From Tetrahymena elliotti 4EA (taxonomy: Eukaryota > Ciliophora > Oligohymenophorea > Hymenostomatida > Tetrahymenidae), in the NCBI GenBank assembly GCA_000231825.2, contig JH720294.1, forward strand, positions 1,005,525-1,069,524: a stretch of DNA of 64,000 nt, read 5' to 3'. This document shows positions 16,742 through 28,918 of the stretch, piece after piece. Numbering within the stretch: position 1 is the first letter of the stretch; every line of letters starts with the position of its first letter. A model generated the notes under the pieces. The model ran no database searches. It was not told where the DNA came from and saw only the letters and a program-made list of their open reading frames with translations. The translations under genes and the position numbers were made by a program.

Positions 16742-18009
16742 TTTCAATTTTCAAAAAAGGCTTCAATTTTAATATGTTTATTTCTATGAAATTAAATAGT
16801 TCCTCTTTACTACAACACCTCATTCATAATAACAAATAAGTATATACAAATACATAACATACATACATACAAAAAACAAACAAATAAATAAACGAGCAAA
16901 TGAATAAACTAAATAAAATTTGCAAAATAATTCTAAATATTACCTGCATTTCAGGCTGTTTAAAAGAAGAATCTTAATTAGATCCTTTTATTTTTATCTA
17001 AATTTTAATTTTAAACTAGAATTTAAGCAGAAACTAAATAAACAAAGAAATAATTAAGTTAGTTAGTTAGTTGATCTCTTACATTTGTAGAACTTATTCA
17101 TATTTCATTGGCATGCAAATTTAAAAATGTTTGAATAAAAATAAAAGGATGATTGATGGATGGACGAAACAGTTATCTTAATTTCTGTTTAGTTTATATT
17201 TTTTATAAATTTGTTTTAAAAATGTAATTTATTATCTTTACATTCCTTTTTCAATTTATTTGTCTAAGCATCAAGCTCAAAAACTATTTTTATCTCTCTA
17301 GATAGATTCATTTATATTTTTCTTAGAAAAGATATCTGTATAAATGCATTTTAATTTACTAGCAAGATTAAGTTATTTCTCAAAATAATTATTATTTCTT
17401 GAATAATCAGTCTATTTAAATCATATTATTTTAGGATAAAATAGTTAATTCATTTAAAAATATGTTTAATTCAAATAGCTTAATCAATTTTAATTGACTT
17501 AAAAAACAATAATGTTTTTTCAGTTTTTAGTAAATTAAATTGACATTCCCTACTTTCATTTTAATTTATATTCCTCAAAAATAAATAGATTTTCAATTTA
17601 GATAAAACATACAGAATATTTGATAGAATAAATAAGAAATTATTAGCTAAATACATTTAAAATAAAATTTTTAATTTCAATGATCTTAGTTTATTTATTG
17701 ATTAACTTTCTTCTTCACTATCTATACTATTTGAGGTTAATGAATATTTTATTTTTATCTAAATTTTGCTAAACTTATCAATAAGAAATAAAAATTAAAT
17801 ATAACCAAATCTTTGTTAATTAAAAACAAATTTGTTTTATATTTGTCAAAAATAGATTTGAAATGTGTGCTTAAAAAAATGTTTGAATGACATAAATTTA
17901 CAGACAGATATTTATTTGATAAAATACATAAGAAATAATTAGCTAAAATACATTGATGATAAAATATTTAATTTCAATAATAATATCTTTGATCATTAAG
18001 AAATAAAAA
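16742..18009. other. Gene-free AT-rich intergenic region
   Basis: It separates two genes whose 3' ends face each other. It contains short simple repeats (acat repeats near 16855-16865, and runs of aaat). No gene is supported. Confidence 0.5.
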
Positions 18010-20339
18010 TCAAAAAAGGTCAATTCTTCTATCAACCAAAGATGGCATTTTCTTAACTTCTTTTATCAAGTTAAATTTAGATTATTGGTCAATTTGATTA
18101 AAGCTATTTATTTAATGAATAAAATAAATTTAACAAAAGATTTTTAAAAAATAATATTAATCATGTATGTAATTAATTGCAATAAAAATTTACTCTAACA
18201 TGAGATTCAAATAAGAAATCCTAACACATTTTTATAAAGCAGAATATAAATTTTTAGCTCCAATAGTACCCAACTTATTTTCTCTTTAGATAATTTAAAT
18301 TTTTTTAAATGATATTATTCTTGAATTTAATACAAATTTTAATATTTTACCTAAGATCAAAAAATAGATTTGATAATTTTGGTATATTTGATAAACCAGA
18401 AACTAAGCCATAAACTCCACTTGCACCAATTTCAACACCACTTTTTAATAAATAAATAAATGAAAGATAAAGAAGTAATTAAAATTAAAATAAATTTGTT
18501 CAAATCAAATATAATATTCTTAATAAGAAATTTTTATAATAAAATAAATGAATTAATTGATTAATTTTTTACTAAAGATAAATAGTCAAATCAGTTAGAT
18601 TTATGCATTTAGCTAAAGCAGAGCCAAACTCAGAAATACCTTCAGGGCTTATTTTATTTTAGCTTTTATAATATGAAAAATATTTTATTAACATTTTAGA
18701 AGTGAATTGATCAATCTATTTATTTATTTTGAGATAGGTTTAATCAAATAACTATTATTACCTAAGTGTTAGCTTTAAACTAGTAAGGCTGGAACATTTT
18801 GCTAATCCAACAGCTAAACCAGATATTCTATCTCCTATTTCATTATGTCTTATATTTAAAAAAATATTAAGTAAGCTCAAATCATAAATATATTTTAATT
18901 TCTAAGGTTATAAAATGAGATAAAAACTTTATCAAAATAAATAAATACAAGGAAAAATAAATATTGCTGGCCGAATTAAATGTTAATATATTTTGAATTA
19001 TGGAATTAATTTGTTAAAAAATAAAATACGGTAATGAGAGATTAACGAACTAAAGTTTAGGTATGTTTGCCAAAGAAGCTCCTAAAGAACTGGCAATTTC
19101 ATCATTGATTTAGCTTTTACTTTTAAAATTAAAAATACATAAATAATCTATCTATCTATCGTTCTGGTCATAATAAATTTAGTTTTTTAGAAAGAATCTT
19201 GAAGATTATCAAAAATAGAAAGTAAAATTCATACTATAAATCAATTTCCAAATATTCTAGGTTTTAGCAATTAGCTAACCATAATCCCAAGCTTTATGCA
19301 TCTTATCCGATTTCACCTAACCTTTTAGAGAGTATAAATAAATTTATTAGAATTACTGAATTTATTTTATTTTGTTTCAATTTTATTTGCTAAGATAAAA
19401 AAATAATTCTGAAATTTGTTTATTCTTTTAAAAGTTTTTAGTTAATTTTATAAAAATTAAATGCTAAGTAAGTACTATAGAAAAATTGATAAATCAGTAA
19501 GACTTGTACAAGATCCTAAAGCTTAGCACAAACTCATGATTCCCTAAGTTCCAGCCTAATTCTCACTTTTTTAAAAGTAAAGTTATTATAAATTTTTAAT
19601 TGAAAATATAAAATCATTTTGTGATTAGAAATGAGAATAAAAATCTATTTAGCTTCTGTTTAAGATGAATCAAGATAAATTTTAATATAATGAATAATCA
19701 AAACAGCTAAAAGCATTGAGTGATTTTAATATATTTTGAGAAATTAAAAGATTTACTTGAGGAAAATTTTTAAAATTTAAAGATTTTTGCAATTAGCTAA
19801 ACCAGACCCTACTGCTGCTGCTCCCTAAGTTCCAATTTTGTTTTTGCTTATATTTTAGGTTATAGTATTAATAATAAATCGATTAATAAAAATGATTTTT
19901 TTCATAAAAAATTGAAGTAAAACTTTTGGATTGGATTGAGAAAGTAGAAGTAATTATTTAATATTGTGATTAAATAAAACAATAAATAGAACTTCTTAAA
20001 TTTCTTGAATGAGAGGGAAATGGAACTCTTATAACAAATCTAAAAGCTATTTACTTTAAGCATAAATACAAGTACATAAGATTTATGCATTTAGCTAATG
20101 AAGACCCTAAAGCTTATGCTCCCTATGCCCCGATTTCACTGCCACTGAAAAATTTAAATGATATTTTAATATTTTTATGTAATATTTATCTTACAATAAA
20201 TTGACAGCAAGATCTACATGGGACTCTAAAGATGAGTCAACAAACTTTTTTATAAGAAAATATCACTAAATCAAACAATTTCTATTTTAAAATATAAAAA
20301 TACATTTTGTAAATTATCAAAGGAGCTCTATTCTGCCAT
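18010..20339 (-). CDS. Leucine-rich-repeat protein, 325 aa, 12 exons, one repeat per exon
   Basis: Exons complement(18010..18103, 18194..18283, 18351..18440, 18573..18662, 18762..18848, 19030..19113, 19235..19321, 19476..19565, 19757..19846, 20055..20144, 20195..20244, 20304..20339) total 978 nt, 326 codons. Exon 1 gives MAEQSSFDNLQN. The nine internal repeat exons are 84-90 nt, and each encodes one ribonuclease-inhibitor-type LRR of about 29 residues, such as SEIGAQGAQALGSSLAKC followed by NL..L.L. All introns between repeat exons are phase 2 and fall at the same point of the repeat. The protein has no signal peptide or kinase. LRR proteins bind other proteins; the partner is unknown. Strict exon-repeat matching points to growth by exon duplication. 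Confidence 0.87.
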
Positions 20340-22182
20340 TATTATATTTTTTTAATATTCTTATTTATTTTTTATCAAATCAATGTAGTATCTTTTGTTT
20401 GTTTGTTATTTACTTAAAAATTAATTCTTGACAAATAATTTTAAACAAATATATAAGGTACACTGTTTTTTATTTATTAGGTGGTGTTTACTCTTAATTA
20501 TTAGTAAAAACAATATTTTTTTTTCATAGCTAAAAGTTCAGTAAACCTACCCAACTTGAATAAAAATTACAATTACTCAATTAAATTACTTAAAAGCTTT
20601 CTTTAGAATTTAAAAAATGAGAATAAATTAGTAGAAATAGTTTTTTTCTTGATACATAATTACAATTTTGTACTTGATATTGAACAAATAAATTGTTTAC
20701 TATTTTGCAATTATTGAGCAACAAACAAACAATCACCTCAGTATTATATAGTAATCTATTAGAGTGGAGAGACAGGTTTCATTTTAAATAAAATGCTATT
20801 AAACATTTATTTTCCAAGAAAAATTTTAAGAACAATTTGTTGTTTTTTCCATCTAAGTTCATTTGATTAAAGTTAATCATCCTCAAAAATCTAATTTTTT
20901 TTAAATAAAATCAATTTTATGCTTAAGAATTATTTGGGGTGATTCTAGAATTCCATAGTATCTATAATTTTAATTAATTTCAATGCTTTCAATGTAAAAA
21001 TAAAAACTAAAAAAGTAAATGTATTTTGATTTTTTTTCGTCTTCTAATAATTGTTTAATAAAGTACCTCTTAAAAAATAACAAGTGAAAATTGACTGATC
21101 AACATTTTTTGAAAAACTATTGTTAAAATTAATTAAAAATTGATAATTTATATTTCTCAAAATTTATTCAGACTCAAATTTGGTTAAATCTAAGAATTTA
21201 TTAAAATTCTATCATTGTGAGATATTTAAACTATTTATTTTTGTTGTTTGATTTGATAAATTTTAAATCATTTTTTAAAAGCTATTGTTAAAATTAATGA
21301 AAAATAGATTGTGAATATGTCTCAAATTAATTTGTCTCCAAATAAATTCAAACTAAAATTTGGTTAAATCTAAAAAATTTATTAAAATTCTATTATTGTG
21401 TGATATTTTAATTGTTTATTTCTTTTATGTGTTTTTGGTGTATTTAATTTCTCCATTTTTTATTAAAATTAATGGAAAATAAATAATAAATATGTCTCTA
21501 ATTAAAACAAAAATTTGGTTAAATAAATCAAAAAATTCTATGATTGAAGATATTTTAATGACTTATCTATTTTGTTTGTTATGAAGAATATTAAATTACT
21601 TACAAACAATCAAATATTTTTTAATAAATAATAATATTTTATGAAAAAAAGAAATAGTTGTTGACCAAATTAATTAAAAAAATAAATTATTTAGATTAAT
21701 TATTCAGAATAAAAAATAAATATTTGATTAAATAAAGATATATATTTGATTAGGTTAAATTCTATGATTTGAATAAATAGAATTTGCTGTTTTTAAAATA
21801 ATATTTTAATTAGAAAATAAGGCTATTAAATAAAAAAATTGAAAATGACGAGATTTTAAATAAAAAATAAATTATTGACAGAAAAAAATTTAGTAAAATG
21901 TAATTTTTAGGATGCATTTACTTTAGGAGAAATGTTTGGGAGTAGTATAAAAGATAATTAAAATAGAAGATGACTCATATCAAAAATAGTAAAAATGATG
22001 ATTAATGAAATTTCGCAATAATGTGATATCATAATTCAGAATTTACGACAGGTTAAAAGGAAATTTCTTTTAGGATCTTTAAATGCGAAATAATTGAGTA
22101 ATTATCAAGAATAATCAATTATAAAAGTGAAAAGAAAATTAATAGAAAGTGTGAAACCCAAGCTTTAATCAAGTTAAGTGCA
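20340..22182. other. Gene-free AT-rich intergenic region
   Basis: The upstream side of the LRR gene. It contains loosely repeated segments of the type aattaatgaaaaatagatt near 21120-21480, where a phrase around ..tttggttaaatctaa..attctat recurs at about 21180, 21360 and 21510. No gene is supported. Confidence 0.4.
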
Positions 22183-22623
22183 TCATACTTAAATTTATTC
22201 GGCATATGCAGTGATTTCAGATGTATCCATAGGCATAATTCTCAAAAATTTATCATAATCCTAATAATTTTACTCACCACGATTGCAATTTTTTTTCTTT
22301 TATCTGTTTTATTTAATTTTGACTATTATGAAGATTTTCTACTTGTTCGTACTCATAGTTAAAGGGAATTAAACTAAAAAATGTATTGTGTTTAATATTT
22401 CTTTTTATTTTTATATGAAAGTATCTTTTATGCAAATGAATGGATTAAACACTTTGTCATTGTGCTTGTAATAATTTCGCATAATATGTGATTTGCATAG
22501 TGAGTCCAGATAAACGTTCACTTGATTAAAGAATAATTTATCAATACATTTTAATGATTTCATATAAATTTTAGATGGATTGAGTGAGCTAGGAAAAGAA
22601 AAGAAAATAAAATTAATAAGCAA
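22183..22623 (-). CDS. Doubtful ORF, 146 aa
   Basis: 147 codons from ATG to TGA in the ciliate code. The C-terminal part (DYDKFLRIMPMDTSEITAYA) looks protein-like, while the N-terminal part is hydrophobic and unremarkable. A shorter start at 22356 would give 57 aa. No family is recognised. It lies just upstream of, and divergent from, the E2 gene. It may be a chance frame. Confidence 0.3.
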
Positions 22624-22727
22624 GCAAATAAATAAAATAAAAAGAAAAGAAAAGATAAACCTTCAAAAGAAACAATAAATAAAACAAGAAGAAAAAAAAA
22701 TCTTTTAAAAATAAAAAGCATCGAAAA

Positions 22728-25172
22728 ATGAGATCTGCCATTAAGAAATTATTGCCCTTAGTTCAATTAACTAAAACCATGCCCAAGTACTCCTTGGTCA
22801 CCATCAATGCTAAGAATAGCATGAAAATCAAGCAATTCTAGAGCCAATATCTCCTCACCCACACTAGCAAGGCTAATTTCGCAAGTGAGAATCTTTATAA
22901 CCATTTAAGATATGCAAAATCAATCAATCTATTTACTGCTACTATCGCTTTCAAAATGTTTTCTTTTTCAAAATATGAACAAGATAAATAACTTTAGCAG
23001 TGAGCATCTAATCCATATAAACATTTATGTTTTAGCTGTCTTCATTAAAAAGGCAAAAATTCATATTAGGAGCTGAAAAAGGCTTAAAATTAACATTTTT
23101 TAGTTCTCTCAAACTTAAAAATAATTACATGGAAGCAAATAGATAGTTTGAATGCACAATATAATACCTTTTTTTAGTTTAATTATCATAACTGTTTTGT
23201 TTTATTAATATTAGTTAAGACTATCAATGTTCCTTCTATGGGTGACTCTATCACTGAAGGTCAAGTTCACTAAATGTTGAAGAGTAATTTTATTTACTAT
23301 CTATCTATCTACTTAAATCCTTTAAATGGATGGACTAACGAATTTCTTCCAACAAAAAGATTTCTGAAGATTTTTTATTCAAAAATCTCTACTTAAAAAA
23401 CTCTTTCAAGAACACTAAATAGATATATCAATATTCATGAATAATAAGAGAAAAATAATTTAAAAGGAATGAAGCTTATTCATTTTTATCTATTTGGCAT
23501 CAATGAGGGAGAATAAAAAGAGAAATTCTATTTTTTCTACTTAACAATTGTAATTTTTATTAATTTTAAAAGAGGTTGGTGACTACGTCGAATTAGACGA
23601 AGTTGTTTGCAGTGTTGAAACTGATAAGACCCAAGTACCAATTCGTTCTCCTGAAGCTGGTGTCATTACTGAATTATTTGCCTAAGAAGGTGAAAACGTT
23701 AATGTCGGAAAGCCCTTCTTTGTCCTTGATACTGATGGTAAGAAGCCTGAAGGAGCTGCTAAGCCTGCTGCTGCTGCTCAAGCCAAGAAGGAAGAAGCTC
23801 CTAAAGCTCAAGCTGCTAAGCCAGCCGCTTCTACTCCTGCTCCTGAAGCTGCTAAAAAGACTGAAGCTCCCAAGCCTGCCGCTTCTTCTTCCTCTGCTAA
23901 ACCCACTTAAATGGGTATCCGTAATAAAGAATTAAAATTTATAATTGGATTATTTAATAAAAAAGGCTATCAAGCATAATTAGTATATATTAGCCTTCAT
24001 TTATCAAAGCAAGATGCAAGTACACCCAATATGAAATATTATAAAAAGCTTATTAAACATAAATAAATTAGTAGAAATAAAAGGAAAAAAAGTGTTTAGA
24101 AATTCTTTGCAAAAAATAGAAAAAATTATTAAAACGATTAAATTTTAAAGGAAATATATTAGAGTAGTCGTCATTTGCATCTTAAAAAAAGAATTTGCGA
24201 GAAATTAGCAATAAAAATTATCTATCTATCTGATCATTTAAAAATATTATTTTTGAAAATATTAGAATGGGGTGAAAAGAACAGAACTGAATCTAGAGTT
24301 CCCTTATCCAAGATGAGATAAAGAATAGGTTAAAGACTTAAAGACTCTTAGAATACATACGCTTTGCTCCCCACTTTCAACGAAGTTGATATGAGCAACG
24401 TTATGGAATTAAGAAATAAATTCTAAGATTAATTCCAAAAGAAGCACAACGTTAAGCTTGGTTTCATGTCCTTCTTCGTCAAGGCTGCCACTGCTGCCCT
24501 CCAATAATAACCTATCGTCAATGCTGGTAAATATTAAATTTTAATTATATGTATTTATTAAACATAATTATAAAATAGTTATTGATGGTAAGGAAATTGT
24601 TTATAGAAACTACGTTGATATATCAGTTGCCGTTGCCACCCCCACTGGTTTAATGGTTCCCGTTCTTAGAAACACCGAAAATATGTCTTTTGCTGATGTT
24701 GAAAAGGTAATTTTGCTAATTTCTATTGATATATCTTTATAATATCTAATTATTTAATTAAAATAGGAAATTATCCGTTTAGGAAATAAAGGTAAGGAAG
24801 GTTCCATTACTGTTGAAGATATGGTCGGTGGTACTTTCACTATTTCTAATGGTGGTACTTATGGTTCTTTATTCGGTATGCCCATTTTGAACCCTCCTCA
24901 ATCTGCTATTTTAGGTATGCATGCTGTCTAAAATAGACCCGTTGTTAGAGGTGACCAAATCGTTGCTAGACCTATGATGTAATTAATTATTCTAATTAAA
25001 CAATTTTAATTCAAATTGAAAATAAATTTACTGAATGTTAATTATTCAATAATAAAGGTACTTAGCTTTAACTTATGACCACAGACTTATTGACGGTAGA
25101 GAGGCTGTTACCTTCTTAAAAACTATCAAGGAAATAATCGAAGAACCTTCTAAGTTATTATTCGAAATTTGA
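22728..25172 (+). CDS. DLST: Dihydrolipoyl succinyltransferase, E2 of 2-oxoglutarate dehydrogenase, 429 aa
   Basis: Exons 22728..22884, 23215..23283, 23573..23920, 24266..24526, 24579..24706, 24767..24978, 25058..25172 give 1,290 nt, 430 codons. The N-terminus ([17 protein letters not shown]) looks like a mitochondrial targeting peptide. The lipoyl domain (about 54-130) carries the lipoylated Lys94 in ETDKTQ. A Pro/Ala/Lys linker follows. The catalytic domain starts near [17 protein letters not shown] and ends with the active-site YDHRLIDG (His400, Asp404). The order lipoyl-linker-catalytic, with no E3-binding domain, matches mitochondrial E2o. It transfers the succinyl group to CoA in the TCA cycle. 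The exon 3 donor could also be at 23914. The last exon seeds the duplications downstream. Confidence 0.95.
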
Positions 25173-25721
25173 AAAGAATAAAAGATAGCAAGTATAAATA
25201 GATGAAAAGAGAAATGAATTATTTAACAGTAGTTAGATATAATATAAAAACAACTAGATTTTCTATTTTTCTTCTCATCAATCAACAATTATTGTAAAAT
25301 AACTTAATTATATATTGAAAAAAGTAGATGAAGTAAATTAATCACTTAGTTAGTTAGTTACTTAATTACTCATAAAAATAATTAATATGCATGAATTAAT
25401 TCATCAATAAGTATATATCATCATTCATTCATTAATTATTTGCACACGAACTTTCATCTCTTTCATCACATCTTTTTTATATTAATAAAACTAATTATTA
25501 TTAAGAAATATGATTATTTAATAAAATTTATGTACTTCTCCTCAATTTATACTTTGTAATGTCTTATTTCTTACATTCTAATTAACCTCTAAATTAACTA
25601 AATCAAACCTTTCAATCTAATCCAATCATTATTGAAACATCCGACTCTTCAAATAAATTATATGATAAAAAATATAAATTAAGTAGAACAAAAAGAATAA
25701 ATTAATTGAATTCTTAAAAAA

Positions 25722-27403
25722 TGAGTAATAGTAATGATAGCAAAAGAAGCTCATTTCTCTAAAGGAAATTAGCTTAAAGGATAAAGTTAATATAAAGAAG
25801 CTTTAGAAAGCTATAATCAAGCCATCAAATTAGATCAAAATTACCTATTGGCCTACTATAATAAAGGCATTTACCTAAAAAGTTTAAATAAGCTTGAGGA
25901 GGCTATTGATTGTTTTAGCTAAACAATTAAAATTGATCCGAATGACTAAGATGCAAATGTATTTAAAGGAAATTGTCTTAAATAATTAGGTAGGAATGAA
26001 GAGGCTATAGAGAGCTATAATGCAGCCATTAAAATTGATCCAAAGTACAAGTTAGCACATTATAATAAAGGAGTTAGTTTAAAAATTTTAGGTAGGTATA
26101 AAGAAGCTATTGAGAGTTAAAATGAAGTAATCAAAATTGATCCAAACTACCTTTTAGCCCAAAGAAGTAAAGCTTCTTGTCAAAGTGAATTGGACATTAA
26201 GAAGCTATTAATACCTGCAATGAAGCCAACAAAATTGATTCAAAAGATAAAGAGTCTCATCTCAACAATGGAAATAGTTTAAGATAATTAGGAAAGAATA
26301 ATGAAGCTATTGATTGCTATGATGGAGCCTTTAAATTAGATCAATCAAAATTACCTGTTAGCCTACTCTTATAGAGGTATGAGTCAAAAAATTTAGGTAA
26401 GTATCAGGAGGCTATTGAGGAATTTAGCAAAGCAATTAAAATTAATTCTAATGACAAAGATGCTCATTTATTTAAAGAAAATTGTTTTAAATTATTAGGG
26501 AAGAATGAAGAGGCTATTAATTGCTATTACAAAGCCCTCAAAATTGATCCATTTTACATTTTGGCTTTTGCCAATAAGGGAGGGGTAAATACTCTAAACT
26601 TAAGGATAAGACTAATAATCTATTGAATGTATTAAAATATGCTCTAAATTATTAAATGAAGGGCATACCAAAGATTTAAGTTCAGGAAATATTATATTTA
26701 TTAAGGAAATGATTTAATAATTGGAAAAGATTGAGACAGAAAACAAATGAATTTTATAAAATGCAAATAAATTGAATGGAGATCAAATGAAAAATAAAAA
26801 GTATTGAAGGCAGCTGAAAAATTTGTTTCATTGATTAATAAAACTTCTTAAGATAAATACTTAAAAATTTTGTTAAACTAAAAGATCAAAAATAGTAATA
26901 ATAATAAGTATAGTTGATACAGTTATTGAAGCTGGAGCTGCATATACTGATAGAAAGAGTTAGATTTCTTTCTAAAATAAAGTCAATTAAATTAATAACA
27001 TTATCACTTAGAAATTTTCATCAGAGGAAGATATATCTATCAAATTGAGTTAAGAAGCTATAAAAATAACTAAAATAAAAAGAGATATCATAAATTGCCA
27101 AAAACTAAACAAAATTATAGATAATAATCTGTATTCCATTGGGTAAAGGGATAAATAGCTTAAATAGATGATTCTATATTTGACAAGACTGAGTTGCATG
27201 AGAAAAAGAATTAGGGAGTATAATAGGCATTACAAGATGTTATTTTATTAATGTCTTATTTATGTTTTAACAGCGATAGTATTGTTAAACTCAAAAAGAA
27301 TGATATCTCAGATATCATAGTAGATGTTATAGAAAAAAATTGTGATGACCTACTTAAAAACAATATACCTGAAAGATCCAGCAGTTGTTGCTCTATTTTC
27401 TGA
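25722..27403 (+). pseudogene. TPR protein copy A, broken by frameshifts and an internal deletion
   Basis: Strongly similar along its length to the two intact copies downstream, but disrupted. The conserved start (ATG AGT AAT AGT) is out of frame with the TPRs. Further shifts occur near 26195, at a 4-base duplication (atcaatca, near 26340), near 26388, near 26580 and near 26786. About 560 bp covering the coiled coil and start of the C-terminal domain is missing near 26900. The ending still reads ..SSSCCSIF then TGA. A short frame from ATG at 25733 could make five or so TPRs. Several independent lesions argue against sequencing error. Confidence 0.85.
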
Positions 27404-28226
27404 ATTTTAAATAATTTGTATTAAACTAGCTGCTGAAATAATTATTTCAAAACATCAATTTACTTTAAAATAAATTAATGATATATAAGATCTATTTTTA
27501 ATAAGAAAGAGAGTCTATTTATTATTGAAAAGATAGTGTAGAAGGTAATTTTGAAAAACAGAAAAATTTTAAAAGATGGTATTGAAACTTTTTTATAAAA
27601 TTATATTCAGCTGTTCATTAAAACTTTCTTTCTTAATGTTTGTAATTTATCATTAAAATACTCTAAATGTAAATGAGTAAATAAGTTAAATTTTAAATCA
27701 GAAGCAGATTATTTCAATGAGATATACAGAAAAATAAACTTTCAGATTTATTAGAAGTTTATTTTTTTCATCTTTTTAATGTTAATAAACAGCGATTAAA
27801 ATATGGGGGAGAGGGTTTTTCATTAAAATCCTAAAAATTCATCAATTTTTAATCTAAAAAAAGACTTACAAAAAAAATAAAAAAGGGCTGAATTAAAAGT
27901 AATCCTATTATTCGTTTGGATTAAAAATTATTAAATTCACTATTTACACATATAACTAACTACCTTAAAAGGGTGATTGATAAATTTAATTATTGAGATG
28001 AATCAAATTGTCTATTTTAAATTAACTTTCTCTTTTTAATTTTCTTTTGCTTTAATATTTTATATGATACTATTACAACAAAAAAGAATACGATATGGTA
28101 TGAGATGAAAATATTTCAAAGAATTCATGAAACACTAAAAGTTTTTAACAAAGGAATAAATAAAAATGATAAACTTTCAATTTAAAAATAATTCAAATAA
28201 ATATCTTTTCTTACTGTATTAATTAT

Positions 28227-28440
28227 GATTGCTATTACCTTTTAAAAATTATCAAAGGAAACAATCTAAGAACTCTCTAAATTGTTATTCGAAATTTGAA
28301 AGAAATAAAAGACAATAAATATAAATAGATGAAAAGAGAAATAAATTATTTAATAGTAGTTAAATATAATATGAAACAACCAAATTTTCTATTTTTCTTC
28401 TCATCAATTTATTTTTGTAAAATAATTTAATCATATATTT
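28227..28440 (+). pseudogene. Fragment of the last E2 (DLST) exon plus its 3' flank, copy 1
   Basis: Similar to 25098-25290: it keeps the codons for the KLLFEI end, the TGA and the following ~110 bases (ataaaagacaataaatataa.. against ataaaagatagcaagtataa..). It starts inside the exon with no promoter, start codon or catalytic His. It marks the left boundary of the second copy of the duplicated unit. Confidence 0.85.
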
Positions 28441-28552
28441 AGAAAAGTAGATGAACTAAGTTAATGACTTAGTTAGTTAGTTACTTACTTAATTACTCAT
28501 AAAAATAATTAATATATTATGAATTTATTCTTTAATGCATATATATATATAT

Positions 28553-28568
28553 AGTACCCTAGGGTACT
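28553..28568. repeat. 16-bp perfect palindrome
   Basis: agtaccctagggtact reads the same on both strands. It sits just after a (at) run in otherwise AT-only intergenic DNA, and its central G/C content is unusual here. The matching intergenic part of the other two duplicated units lacks it, so it was gained after duplication. Function unknown. Confidence 0.8.
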
Positions 28569-28918
28569 GCCTTTTCGGCTACATACATTAATATAGTTAA
28601 TAGCTTAATGCATATATATCATCATTAATTAATTATTTGCATACGTACTTTCATCTCTTTCTTCACATGTATTTTATATTAATAAAACTAATTATTATTA
28701 AGAAATATGATCATTTAAAAAAATTTGTATACTTCTCCTCAATTTATACTTTGTAATGTTTTATTTCTTACATTTTAATTAACCTAAATTAACTAAATCA
28801 ATTCTTAAAATTTAATCCAATCATTCAATCATTATTGAAACATTCAACTCATTAAATATTAAAACATAAAGATTATAAATTAAATAGAATAAAAAGAATA
28901 AGTTGATTTAATTAAAAA

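Noticed and set aside
23603..23935. 110-codon standard-code ORF rich in Leu and Lys
   Set aside because: It is an out-of-frame reading of the E2 lipoyl and Ala/Lys/Pro linker exon.
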